A DNA stretch of 64,000 nucleotides. Source: Syntrophaceae bacterium UBA2251. Its GTDB lineage: Bacteria; Desulfobacterota; Syntrophia; Syntrophales; UBA2251. Of the stretch, positions 8,443-16,739 are shown piece after piece. The DNA lies in the NCBI GenBank assembly GCA_002347815.1, contig DDXV01000062.1, positions 1-64,000 of the forward strand. The letters are read 5' to 3'. The position numbers and the translations under genes are program-made. How positions within the stretch are numbered: the first letter of the stretch is position 1; each line of letters starts with the position of its first letter. The notes under the pieces are model-generated. The model was not told where the DNA came from and did no database searches. It worked only from the letters and a program-made list of their open reading frames with translations.

Positions 8443-10806
8443 ATGGCGAAACTGACGCTCAAGGAGTGGCTCGCGCGGGCCGAGGGCGACCGGCGATTCA
8501 TGGAGAACGTCCGGGCGGTCCGCCGGATTCCCGCGCGTGAGGGCGTCTATCGCCCCTATCCGGACTGGGTGCATCCCTCGCTCGTGACGGTCCTCGCGGC
8601 GCGGGGGATGGGGCGGCTCTACAGCCACCAGGCCGAGGCGGTCGCGCGTGTCCGCGGGGGGGAAAGCGTCGTAATCGTCACGCCGACGGCGAGCGGCAAG
8701 ACCCTCTGTTACAACCTGCCGGTCCTGCATCGCATTCTCGAAGAGCCGGAAACCCGCGCCCTGTACCTGTTTCCGACCAAGGCCCTGGCCCAGGACCAGA
8801 TGCACGAGGTCCACGGACTGATCGGCGCGCTCGGCGCGGACATCAAAACCTACACCTACGACGGGGACACCCCGGGCGACGCCCGCCGGGCGATCCGTAG
8901 GCAGGGGCACGTCGTCGTGACCAACCCCGACATGCTCCACGCCGGGATCCTGCCTCACCACACGAAGTGGCAGAAGCTCTTCGCGAACCTCCGTTACGTC
9001 GTCATCGACGAACTCCATATCTACCGGGGGGTCTTCGGGTCCCACCTGACCAATGTCCTGCGACGCCTGGTCCGGATCGCCCGGTTCTACGGGGCCGACC
9101 CCGTCTTCGTCTGCTGCTCCGCCACGGTGGCGAACCCGCGCGAGCACGCCGAACGCCTCCTGGAGCGCCCCGTCGCGCTCATCGATGAGAGCGGGGCCCC
9201 GGCCGCGGCGAAGACCTTCATCCTCTACAACCCCCCCATCGTGAACCGTGAACTCGGCATCCGCCAGTCCGCCCTGACGCCCGCCCGGAAGATGGCGGGC
9301 GACCTCATCGAGAACGGCGTGCAGACGATCGTCTTCGCGACGAGCCGCTTGAACGTCGAGGTCCTGACGAAGTACCTCAAGGACCGCTTCGCGAAGGGAA
9401 AGCCCGTCGACGCGCAGTTCGTGACGGGCTACCGGGGGGGCTATCTGCCGAACCTCCGCCGGCAGATCGAGGCCGGCCTGCGCAGCCGCGAGGTCATGGG
9501 CGTGGTCGCGACGAACGCCCTCGAGCTCGGGATCGACATCGGCGACCTGGAGGCGGCCATCCTCTGCGGCTATCCCGGCTCCATCGCCAGCACCTGGCAG
9601 CAGGCCGGGCGCGCGGGACGACGGACGGGACTCAGCGTCGCCATCCTCATCGCCAAGAGCGCGCCGATGGACCAGTTCATCGTGGAGAACCCCGACTACT
9701 TCTTCTCCCGTTCGCCGGAATACTGCCGGGTCAATCCGGACAACCTCCTGATCCTTCTGCACCACATCAAGAGCGCGGCCTTCGAACTCCCCTTCGAGAA
9801 GGGGGAAACCTTCGGCGGGGAGAATCTTGAAGAACTGCTCGACTATCTGGAGGAAAAGGGCGTGCTGCACCGCACGGGCGAACGCTGGCACTGGTCGGCG
9901 GAGAGCTATCCCGCCGACGAGGTAAGCCTGCGGAGCGTCAACTCCGAGAACGTCGTGGTCGTCGATGCGACCGAGGCGGAAAACCACCGGGTCATCGCCG
10001 AGGTGGACTGGGACAGCGCCTTCACGACCGTCCACGACGACGCGATCTACATGGTGGAGTCCCAGCAGTATTACGTGGACAGGCTCGACCTGGAGCGCAA
10101 GACCGCCTACGTCCACAAGGTCGAGGCGGAGTATTTCACCGACGCCATGACCTACACGAACGTGCGGGTCATCGACGCCTTCGCGAAGAAACCGGGGCGG
10201 GAGGTCCTGGTCGAGCACGGAGAGGTCCAGGTGGTGAGCAAGGTCGTCGGCTACAAGAAGATCAAGTTCTACACCTCCGAGAACCTGGGCTACGGCGACG
10301 TCAACCTGCCGGAAAAGGACATGCACACGACCAGCTACTGGTTCACGCTTCCCCGGGACCGGCTGTCCGGCCTGCCGTTCCACCAGGCGGAGATCATCGA
10401 CGGCCTGGCGGGGGTCGCCTATGCCCTGCACCATCTGGCGGCGATGCTCCTGATGGCCGACCTCCACGACCTCGACCGGGCGATCGGGGACAAGAGCGGG
10501 GAATGGTTCGTCCGGACGGGAAAACAGGGGCGGACGATCACGGCCTCACCCGCCGGTGAGGACGGCGGCACGCCCACGATGGACGCCTTCGACCCGACGA
10601 TCTTCCTGTTCGACGCGTATCCCGGCGGAATCGGCTTCTCCGACCTGCTCTTCGAGCGCCACGATCTCCTGATGCACCTGGCCCGGCAGCTCATCGAAAG
10701 CTGCCCCTGCCCGAACGGCTGCCCCTCCTGCGTCGGCCCGGTCCTCGAGGTGGGACCGAAGGCCAAGGAGGCGGCCCTGGCGATCCTGAGCCTGCTCGAG
10801 ACGTAG
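8443..10806 (+). CDS. mrfA: MrfA/YprA-type DEAD-box repair helicase with DUF1998 domain
   Basis: A 787-residue superfamily-2 helicase. Walker A (TPTASGKT) lies near residue 84 and the DELH box near residue 188. The second helicase half has the QQAGRAGRR motif near residue 386. The C-terminal DUF1998 region ends in a four-cysteine zinc site (CPCPNGCPSCVGP) near residue 753. In Bacillus subtilis MrfA works with the exonuclease MrfB in mitomycin C repair. The mrfB homologue here is 3.4 kb downstream on the same strand, separated by an accessory segment that ends in a decayed second copy of this gene's last ~95 bases. The gene itself is full length. Confidence 0.88.
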   Translation: MAKLTLKEWLARAEGDRRFMENVRAVRRIPAREGVYRPYPDWVHPSLVTVLAARGMGRLYSHQAEAVARVRGGESVVIVTPTASGKTLCYNLPVLHRILEEPETRALYLFPTKALAQDQMHEVHGLIGALGADIKTYTYDGDTPGDARRAIRRQGHVVVTNPDMLHAGILPHHTKWQKLFANLRYVVIDELHIYRGVFGSHLTNVLRRLVRIARFYGADPVFVCCSATVANPREHAERLLERPVALIDESGAPAAAKTFILYNPPIVNRELGIRQSALTPARKMAGDLIENGVQTIVFATSRLNVEVLTKYLKDRFAKGKPVDAQFVTGYRGGYLPNLRRQIEAGLRSREVMGVVATNALELGIDIGDLEAAILCGYPGSIASTWQQAGRAGRRTGLSVAILIAKSAPMDQFIVENPDYFFSRSPEYCRVNPDNLLILLHHIKSAAFELPFEKGETFGGENLEELLDYLEEKGVLHRTGERWHWSAESYPADEVSLRSVNSENVVVVDATEAENHRVIAEVDWDSAFTTVHDDAIYMVESQQYYVDRLDLERKTAYVHKVEAEYFTDAMTYTNVRVIDAFAKKPGREVLVEHGEVQVVSKVVGYKKIKFYTSENLGYGDVNLPEKDMHTTSYWFTLPRDRLSGLPFHQAEIIDGLAGVAYALHHLAAMLLMADLHDLDRAIGDKSGEWFVRTGKQGRTITASPAGEDGGTPTMDAFDPTIFLFDAYPGGIGFSDLLFERHDLLMHLARQLIESCPCPNGCPSCVGPVLEVGPKAKEAALAILSLLET

Positions 10807-10867
10807 AAAAAATCCCGGACGCCGGCGGATTTGCGTGTCGTCGCTCCATCCGTGCCGGAGAAATGTC

Positions 10868-10895
10868 TTGACTTCTCGAAAAATGAGCCTAAGAT
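10868..10895 (+). promoter_or_regulatory. Putative sigma-70 promoter
   Basis: TTGACT at 10868 and TAAGAT at 10890, separated by 16 bases, in an AT-richer stretch after mrfA. It could drive a short transcript ending at the terminator at 10983-11012, or read through to the 102-residue gene. Seen by eye only. Confidence 0.35.
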
Positions 10896-10982
10896 CTGAA
10901 TCAGATAATGTAATCGGCGCTCCTCAAAAAAAAATAGTTGTTGATCCGCTCTGCCCACCGCGATAGCAAGAACGTTTTTTGG

Positions 10983-11012
10983 CCCTGTCTATTACATAAG
11001 GCAGGGTTTTTT
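10983..11012 (+). terminator. Rho-independent terminator
   Basis: CCCTGTCT at 10983-10990 pairs with AGGCAGGG at 10999-11006 (one G-T pair) across an eight-base loop, followed directly by six T residues. It lies 177 bases after the mrfA stop and 68 bases before the next gene, with no ORF immediately upstream, so it ends either mrfA transcripts or a short non-coding RNA. Confidence 0.7.
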
Positions 11013-11079
11013 GTTGGGGCGGCCCCGGTGTAGGGCCAGAGAGTGACAACGCGTAAACGTTCAACGAGGAAGGTGGTCC

Positions 11080-11388
11080 ATGAATATCCATATTTTGGAG
11101 ACAACGAACAATTTCATCAAGGTGCAGGAGAACGTGTGGGAAAGCGGCTACTGGAAGCTGGACGAATCCCAGGCAAAAAAGTTGGTCGGCGGGGAGATCT
11201 ACTTTCACAAGAAAAGACAGGAGCCCTCCTTCTACGGCGGCACCATCCTGGCCTATCGGGTTGCGCCGGAAGGCGTTCATGAGGGCAGGATTATCTTCAC
11301 GCTCAAGCATCTCACCGCGTGCAGAAATGTCCGAACGGACAAGTCGGGATGGTCGAAGAACATGAAGGTCATCGATCCCCAACCCTAG
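11080..11388 (+). CDS. Hypothetical 102-residue protein
   Basis: A small soluble protein without signal peptide or membrane segment. It has several aromatic and charged patches (ESGYWKLDE, GGEIYFHKK, FYGGTILAYRV) and a conserved-looking GWSKNMKVI near the end. A good ribosome-binding site (AGGAAGGTGG) precedes the ATG. No family is recognised with confidence. It lies in the accessory segment between mrfA and mrfB and is followed by a GC-rich perfect inverted repeat at 11393-11407. Composition is less GC-rich than the neighbouring core genes, in keeping with acquisition from elsewhere. Confidence 0.7.
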   Translation: MNIHILETTNNFIKVQENVWESGYWKLDESQAKKLVGGEIYFHKKRQEPSFYGGTILAYRVAPEGVHEGRIIFTLKHLTACRNVRTDKSGWSKNMKVIDPQP

Positions 11389-11392
11389 GGAC

Positions 11393-11407
11393 CCGCCCGA
11401 CGGGCGG
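11393..11407 (+). repeat. Short perfect inverted repeat after the 102-residue gene
   Basis: CCGCCCG and CGGGCGG flank a single A, five bases after the stop at 11388. No T tract follows. It may be a weak terminator or the left edge of the duplicated block that begins a few bases later. Confidence 0.4.
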
Positions 11408-11425
11408 ATGTCCCGGGAGCGTGGT

Positions 11426-11477
11426 TATCATACGGCCATGAGCGTCAGGGGCCGTTTACAGAGACTGAAGGGCGAAA
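11426..11477 (+). pseudogene. Duplicated 5' fragment of mrfB
   Basis: Bases 11426-11468 are identical over 43 positions to 14168-14210, which span the -10 region, the ATG and the first codons of mrfB. Similarity continues weakly for about ten more bases and then stops. Read from the ATG at 11439, the fragment encodes MSVRGRLQRL as in mrfB, then runs into unrelated sequence and stops after 32 codons at 11537. It is a truncated copy, not a functional gene. It marks the left border of the TPR/FecR segment. Confidence 0.85.
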
Positions 11478-11513
11478 GGGCGGGGGTCTTCCCAAGTCTC
11501 TTTCTTTCTGGGC

Positions 11514-12821
11514 ATGTCCTACAAGCAGGCCGGTGATTTTGAGGAAGCCCTCCCGCCTCTCCGGGAATCCCTCACCATGCAGCCCCCCGCCAAAGAAGCC
11601 GCCGTGGAACTGGCTGAAGTTCTTTACCGGCTCGACGATCTACCCGAAGCAAAGAAGTGGTTGGCTCTGAGCGAAGCCTACAACACCTTTCCGGCGAAAA
11701 CGGCTTTTCTCAAAGGGACCATCCTGATCAAGGAGGAAAAAATCCCCGAGGGGATCGAAGCCCTCGAAAGGGCGAAGCGGCTGGATGCTTCCTATGGACA
11801 AATCGTGGATTATCATATCGGGATCGCCCATCTGGCGAACCACGATTACGACAAGGCAAAAGAACGCCTGAATGCCGTGGTGGCACAGGATCCGCTGTCC
11901 GATCTGGCCTCTTTCGCCCGGCGTTATCAGGACATTGTCGAGGAGCGTCGACAATTGGAAAGACCCGTGATGATGACCCTGGGAATCATGGGCCAATACG
12001 ACACCAATATGCTGCAGGAGCCCGGCTCATCCGACATCCCTGATTTGGGTAAGGAAAAAAGCCTTGTCATGCAGACTTCGTTTCGCCTGGACTGCCTGCC
12101 GGTTTTTTCCGGGAACGGGTTGTTCAATGCGGGCTTTGCCATCGGCAATTCACTGCACGAGAGGAATTCAACCACGTACGACACGCTGACAGGCACCTTT
12201 TATGCGGCCCCGGGGTACAAATTCGGACGCCTGGCCGTTAATCTCTCCACGAATTACACCCACACTTTGAAACGAGACCCCAGCTACAAACGCTATTATG
12301 AGGCCTATACGGTCGGGCCGCTGTTTCGTTTTCTGCTGTCGCAGAATCAAATTGTCGAAGCGTATGGCGCTTATGCCAAGGACAGCTACCGTATCGATCC
12401 CGGGTTGCCGGAAGAGGATCAGGACAACTCGGGAATCGAAAGCTACGTCGGATGGATAAGGCTTTTTCAAAACGGAGGGATGGCAAATTTCAAATACGGC
12501 TATAGCGACAAGGACGCCGACGGCGAAAACTGGAGCAACCGCGGCCATCGTTTTACGGCCAATGTGATTTTCCCGCTCAGGAAGGCGATCCAGGGGCAGT
12601 TGGGGGGCGATGCCTTCCTCCAGAGGTACAAAAACACGCACACGATTTACGACAAGACCAGAAAGGATCAAACCTATTCAGCCATGGCGGGCCTCATCTG
12701 GGACGTCCACAAATCCGTCTCGCTGAACGCCCTCTACAATTATATCCATGTGAAGTCGAATATTGATCTCTACGACTACACCCAGCATCTCTATACCGTC
12801 GGGCTTGAACTGAAGTTTTAA
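11514..12821 (+). CDS. TPR plus outer-membrane beta-barrel-like protein, 5'-truncated
   Basis: The first ~150 residues are TPR helices (for example YKQAGDFEEALPPL). The remaining ~285 are aromatic-rich alternating strands ending in a terminal LKF, as in an outer-membrane beta-barrel. No signal peptide is present. Codons just before the ATG at 11514 (SLFLG) still fit the TPR pattern in frame, so this methionine is internal and the true 5' end is missing. The coding sequence abuts the duplicated mrfB fragment at about 11480-11490. Probably non-functional unless exported some other way. The FecR gene follows after 43 bases. Confidence 0.7.
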   Translation: MSYKQAGDFEEALPPLRESLTMQPPAKEAAVELAEVLYRLDDLPEAKKWLALSEAYNTFPAKTAFLKGTILIKEEKIPEGIEALERAKRLDASYGQIVDYHIGIAHLANHDYDKAKERLNAVVAQDPLSDLASFARRYQDIVEERRQLERPVMMTLGIMGQYDTNMLQEPGSSDIPDLGKEKSLVMQTSFRLDCLPVFSGNGLFNAGFAIGNSLHERNSTTYDTLTGTFYAAPGYKFGRLAVNLSTNYTHTLKRDPSYKRYYEAYTVGPLFRFLLSQNQIVEAYGAYAKDSYRIDPGLPEEDQDNSGIESYVGWIRLFQNGGMANFKYGYSDKDADGENWSNRGHRFTANVIFPLRKAIQGQLGGDAFLQRYKNTHTIYDKTRKDQTYSAMAGLIWDVHKSVSLNALYNYIHVKSNIDLYDYTQHLYTVGLELKF

Positions 12822-12864
12822 CGACCACAGAGGGAGACTCCAGGAACATGAGGAGGTGGGCAAG

Positions 12865-13885
12865 ATGAGAAGGAAGAGCTGCTTCGCAATCACCATCATG
12901 CTGGCGCTGATGTTGGCCATCCCGCAATTGGCCATGGCGGCGCCCGTCGGTAAAGTGACTCATGTCGAAGGAACCGTCGACATCACCAAGGCAGGCTCTC
13001 CCGGCGCCAGAGAAGTGATTCCTGGCGAATCCGTCGAGGTGGGGGATATCCTCAGAACCAAAAGCAAGAGTAAAGCGGCCGTGACTTTCAACGACGACAA
13101 TATCTTGAGAATCGCCGCGTCGTCACGCGTTACGATTCAGCAATACATGATAAAAGGAGACGATACGGTCGCCAAGATGAAGCTCCACAGAGGGATGGTG
13201 CAGGCCATCTCTTCCTTCGGTTTCATCAAGCGGCTTGCCGCCTCGCCGGAACAGAATCGGTACGAGGTCAACACCAAGACCGCCACATGCGGGATCCGCG
13301 GATCCAACATGATCGTTTCCTATCATGGGGGGGGTGAGCAGCGTCCTGTTCATCACCGGTCACGGATATATTTATAACAGCGCAAAGCCCGACTTGATCG
13401 TGCCCATCACGGCCGGGAACATCTCCTTCATCGATAAGAAAGAGGCGACGCCGACAAGTCCCAGGCCATTCTCGGATGCGGAACTGGATACGAAGGTGAA
13501 AGCCGTTACGCCTGCCGGCAAGTCCAAATCCGAGCAGGAACAAAAACAGGAAATGAAGGGAGACGCAAGAGACGTCAAGGACAGGATGAAGAAGAGGGAT
13601 ATTCCCGGTGTGGGCGAGGCGCCAACCGACGCGGCTGATTTACCGGCCGTCCTTGCCGTGATTCCGCCGGGTAAAGTGAAGAAGGTGCTCAACCTCAAAA
13701 CGGCCGATCGAACCCTCAAGACGACCTTGGAACGAAAAGGGTCCTCTCAGGGCAAAACGGGCACTTCGCAAGGCGCAGGCGGGGGTGCATCCGTGAAAAA
13801 GGGAGCGTCAAGCAGTTCCTCATCCGTCGATAAGGTCAGCAAGTATCTGAAAGAGAAAAAAGAACAAAAGGAGAAAAAGAAATAG
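12865..13885 (+). CDS. FecR-domain periplasmic protein, frameshifted at a G8 tract
   Basis: The ATG at 12865 follows AGGAGGTGG. The product begins with a signal peptide of about 26 residues ending ...LAMA, then a FecR domain with GKVTHVEGTV, the GDILRTKSKSKA block and TATCGIRGSN. At the eight-G run (13327-13334) the frame shifts: the first frame stops at 13377, while FecR-like sequence (SSVLFITGHGYIYN, then IVPITAGNISFI) continues in the +1 frame to 13885. Removing one G would give a 339-residue protein with a lysine/serine-rich tail. Either an inactivated gene, a phase-variable one, or a sequencing error in a homopolymer. It is probably functionally linked to the preceding TPR/barrel gene. 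Confidence 0.75.
13327..13334 (+). repeat. G8 homopolymer tract at the FecR frameshift
   Basis: Eight consecutive G residues inside the FecR coding region, exactly where homology moves to the next frame. Seven G would restore one continuous reading frame. Confidence 0.85.
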
Positions 13886-13941
13886 GGCTTCCCGTCGTCG
13901 CGCTTTACGAAGGGCGAACCCGTGGACGGATGATCGAAGCA

Positions 13942-14031
13942 CCGAAAGCTGCCCCCTGCCTGAACGGCCGCCCCTCCTGCGTCGGTCCTCGGGGTGGGAC
14001 CGAAGGCCAAGGAGGCCGCCCTGGCGATCCT
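13942..14031 (+). pseudogene. Duplicated, decayed 3' fragment of mrfA
   Basis: This stretch aligns with 10694-10787, the zinc-cysteine 3' end of mrfA. It has about ten substitutions and small indels, and one near-perfect stretch of 39 bases (38 identical) around the codons for VGPKAKEAALAIL. The indels destroy the reading frame. It lies 149 bases before the intact mrfB, the place the true mrfA end would occupy in an uninterrupted mrfA-mrfB pair. It marks the right border of the accessory segment. Confidence 0.8.
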
Positions 14032-14167
14032 CGAGCGGGTGCATTCGCGGAGACATCTCCAGCCTGCCCGGAGGATTCTTCCGGGACCCTCTCCCCTCTT
14101 TTCCTCCGGTTGATGGAATGCGAGAGATGTGTCAAATGCCGCTTGACTGGCGGCGGATGGGGCGTGG

Positions 14168-14210
14168 TATCATACGGCCATGAGCGTCAGGGGCCGTTTA
14201 CAGAGACTGA
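14168..14210 (+). repeat. 43-bp direct repeat, right copy (mrfB start)
   Basis: Identical to 11426-11468. It contains TATCAT seven bases before the mrfB ATG and the first ten codons of mrfB. Repeat spacing is 2,742 bases. It is a scar of the event that placed the TPR/FecR segment here. Confidence 0.9.
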
Positions 14211-15496
14211 CGGGCGAGACGACCGACGGCGGCATCGATTCCCGCGAGGGATCGCGTGCGGCGGACATCTCGGCCCTGAGGGAGCGCATCGAGGCCATCC
14301 TCTCCCGGCGGCCGGAGGCGGGGAAGGGCGGGGCGGGGCCGTCCTTTCGCGGACGCGGCGTGGCACTGGAGGACCTGGTTCCAGGTGCGGAAACGGTGAA
14401 CGCGGCCGGGGTTTTTTTCTGCGTGCATCAGAAGGCGGGGGAGTCCGTCCGCCACGGGGCGCGATGCGTCCGGGATTGGCTGCCCCTCGACATGGAACGG
14501 CTCGCCGTTCTGGCGAACGACGCCGCCCTCAACAGGCTGGAGGTCGCCCAGGCCCTCTTCCTCGATACGGAAACGACGGGACTGGCGGGCGGGGCGGGGA
14601 CGGTGCCCTTTCTCATCGGTCTGGGCTGGTTCGAAGAGGGGGGATTCGCGACCCGGCAACTCTTCGCCCGTGATTACGCCGAAGAGCGGGCGGCGCTCGT
14701 CGAATTGCGGGAGCTGGCGGCGGACCGGCGGTTCCTGGTCACCTTCAACGGCAAGGCCTTCGACGTCAATCTCCTGGCGGCGCGCTTCATCATGAACCGC
14801 CTGCCGGATCCCCTGTCCGGACTCCCCCACCTCGATCTTCTCCATCCCGCCCGTCGCCTGCTTTCCCATCGCCTGGGCGACCGCCGTCTGGGGGCGCTGG
14901 AGGCGGAGATCCTGGGATTCGAGCGGGAAGGGGACATCCCCGGAAGCGAAATCCCCCGGCGGTACTTCGACTGGCTCCGCAGCCGCGACGGTCGGCTCAT
15001 GGCCGACGTCTTCACGCACAACCGGCTCGACATCCTGTCGCTGGCGGCCCTGGCCGCCCGCCTGACGGACATGATCGCGCCCGACGGCGAGGCCTCCGCG
15101 GATCGTCCGGACGACCGCCTCGCCGCCGCTCGTCTCCTGCTCGCGCGGGATCGTCCGGAAACGGCCGCACGCATGCTCGCGCCGCTTTGCGCCTGCGCCC
15201 ATCCGGACACGGCGCGGGATGCGGCGCGCGAATTGTCTCTGCTCCACAAGCGCGCCGGCCGGTGGACGGCGGCAGTCCGGATCTGGGAGGAGATGGCCCG
15301 GCGGGACCCCGGGGACGCCTTCGCCCTCGTCGAGCTGGCCAAATGGTGGGAACACCGTCGACACGATTTCGACCGGGCCCTGGCGCTGACCGAGCGCGCC
15401 GGCGCCGGCCGCCTGTCGGGGGAGGACCGCGCCGCCCTCGACCGCCGCCGCGACCGTCTGAACCGGAAACGGGCGGCCCGCACGGACCGCCCGTAG
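14180..15496 (+). CDS. mrfB: MrfB/YprB-type RNase H-like 3'-5' exonuclease
   Basis: A 438-residue DEDDh-type exonuclease. The first acidic pair is in LFLDTETTGL (D129, E131), followed by VTFNGKAFDVNLL near residue 190 and HNRLDILSL near residue 282. A C-terminal helical, TPR-like region follows. MrfB partners the helicase MrfA in mitomycin C lesion repair in Bacillus. No ribosome-binding sequence precedes the ATG, and a TATCAT -10-like box ends only six bases before it, so the message may be leaderless. The gene is full length although its first ~50 bases are also found 2.7 kb upstream as a fragment. Confidence 0.88.
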   Translation: MSVRGRLQRLTGETTDGGIDSREGSRAADISALRERIEAILSRRPEAGKGGAGPSFRGRGVALEDLVPGAETVNAAGVFFCVHQKAGESVRHGARCVRDWLPLDMERLAVLANDAALNRLEVAQALFLDTETTGLAGGAGTVPFLIGLGWFEEGGFATRQLFARDYAEERAALVELRELAADRRFLVTFNGKAFDVNLLAARFIMNRLPDPLSGLPHLDLLHPARRLLSHRLGDRRLGALEAEILGFEREGDIPGSEIPRRYFDWLRSRDGRLMADVFTHNRLDILSLAALAARLTDMIAPDGEASADRPDDRLAAARLLLARDRPETAARMLAPLCACAHPDTARDAARELSLLHKRAGRWTAAVRIWEEMARRDPGDAFALVELAKWWEHRRHDFDRALALTERAGAGRLSGEDRAALDRRRDRLNRKRAARTDRP

Positions 15497-15579
15497 GCGC
15501 CGCGCGCACGCCCGTCCGCGGTCGGATCCAGGTGAACCCCCAACCGGCCGGCCGCGCCGGCTGGAGCCGGATTTTTTCT

Positions 15580-15608
15580 TTGACGGGCCGGGGGCGACGC
15601 AGTATATG
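15580..15608 (+). promoter_or_regulatory. Sigma-70 promoter upstream of waaF
   Basis: TTGACG at 15580 and TATATG at 15603 with a 17-base spacer, preceded by a T-rich stretch. It lies 72 bases before the waaF ATG and likely drives the three-gene waaF operon. Confidence 0.55.
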
Positions 15609-15680
15609 GGGGCCCCGATCGTCCGTGGGGATTGGCGAGGGGACGGTCCGTCATTTCGATTCAGGGTGAGGAAAAGGAGC

Positions 15681-16739
15681 ATGCCGGGAAGTCTGGCGGG
15701 GGTCAATTCCATCGTGGTGCGCTGCCCGAACTGGGTGGGAGACATTGTCATGGCCACCCCGGTCTTCTCCTGCCTGCGGGAGAATTTTCCCGAAGCCTCC
15801 ATCGTGGCCTGCATCCGGGGCTATGCCCGCGGGATCATCGAAGACGGCCCCTGGTTCGACGGCATCATCGCCTGCAACGACAAAACCTTTGCCGGCTTCA
15901 CGCGGACGGTAAGCGAGATCCGCCGGATCCGTCCGGATATGGCGATTCTTCTGCCCAATTCCATCCGCTCGTTACTGACCTCATGGCTCGGCGGGGCAAA
16001 GAAGATCTACGGGTACAAGAGGAACCTCAGGGGGCTGCTCCTGGCCGGAGGACCGGCGCCCGTTCGCGACGGGGCCGGAAGGGTGAAGGCCCTGCCCATG
16101 CAAACGTATTACCTGGAGATCTGCCGCTCGCTGGATCTGAAACCGCCGGACGATCCCCGGCCGGAGCTGTTCGTCTCGGCGGAGCTCCAGGCCAGGGGCG
16201 AAGGTCTCCTGCGGAAATACGGGATCGCCCCCGGGGACCGGGTGATCGGTCTGAATCCCGGGGCGAGCTTCGGGTCGTCCAAGTGCTGGCCGGCCGAGTA
16301 CTTCGCCGAGCTCGCCGGACTGCTGAAGCACCGGCTGGACGGCAAGATCATGCTCTTCGTCGGTCCGGGAGAAGAGGGGATCGCCGCGGCCATCGTCAAA
16401 CATTGCCGGGTGCCGGTGATCGATACAGGGCCGGACAGGATCGACCTGGCCACCCTGAAGCCCCTGATCCGGCGGTGCAGCCTGCTGGTGACCAACGACA
16501 CCGGGCCGAGGCACATCGCCGTCGCCTTCGGCGTGCCGGTCGTCGTCATCATGGGACCCACCGATCCCCGGTACACGTCGGCCAATCTGGACAAGTCCGT
16601 CGTGATCCGGAAAACGCTGGACTGCTCCCCGTGTCATAAAAAGGTCTGCCCCCGGGATCACCGGTGCATGACGGAGATCCGGCCGGAGGAGGTCCTGGGG
16701 GAGGCGATCCATCTGCTGGAGAGACCCGATTCGAGATGA
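15681..16739 (+). CDS. waaF: Lipopolysaccharide heptosyltransferase II (GT9)
   Basis: A 352-residue glycosyltransferase family 9 enzyme that adds the second heptose to the LPS inner core at the cytoplasmic face of the inner membrane. The N-terminal motif is RCPNWVGDIVMATPV; the C-terminal half has GLNPGASFGSSKCWP and NDTGPRHIA, the ADP-heptose-binding region typical of WaaF. The ATG at 15681 has AAAAGGAG just upstream, whereas the frame's first start at 15606 would overlap the promoter. The last base pairs overlap the next gene (ATGA). The gene shows the organism makes a heptose-containing LPS core. Confidence 0.9.
   Translation: MPGSLAGVNSIVVRCPNWVGDIVMATPVFSCLRENFPEASIVACIRGYARGIIEDGPWFDGIIACNDKTFAGFTRTVSEIRRIRPDMAILLPNSIRSLLTSWLGGAKKIYGYKRNLRGLLLAGGPAPVRDGAGRVKALPMQTYYLEICRSLDLKPPDDPRPELFVSAELQARGEGLLRKYGIAPGDRVIGLNPGASFGSSKCWPAEYFAELAGLLKHRLDGKIMLFVGPGEEGIAAAIVKHCRVPVIDTGPDRIDLATLKPLIRRCSLLVTNDTGPRHIAVAFGVPVVVIMGPTDPRYTSANLDKSVVIRKTLDCSPCHKKVCPRDHRCMTEIRPEEVLGEAIHLLERPDSR

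Noticed and set aside
10807..14179. An insertion sequence or integron as cause of the mrf split
   Set aside because: No transposase, integrase, terminal inverted repeats or attachment-site pattern was found; the flanking duplications are pieces of the host genes themselves.
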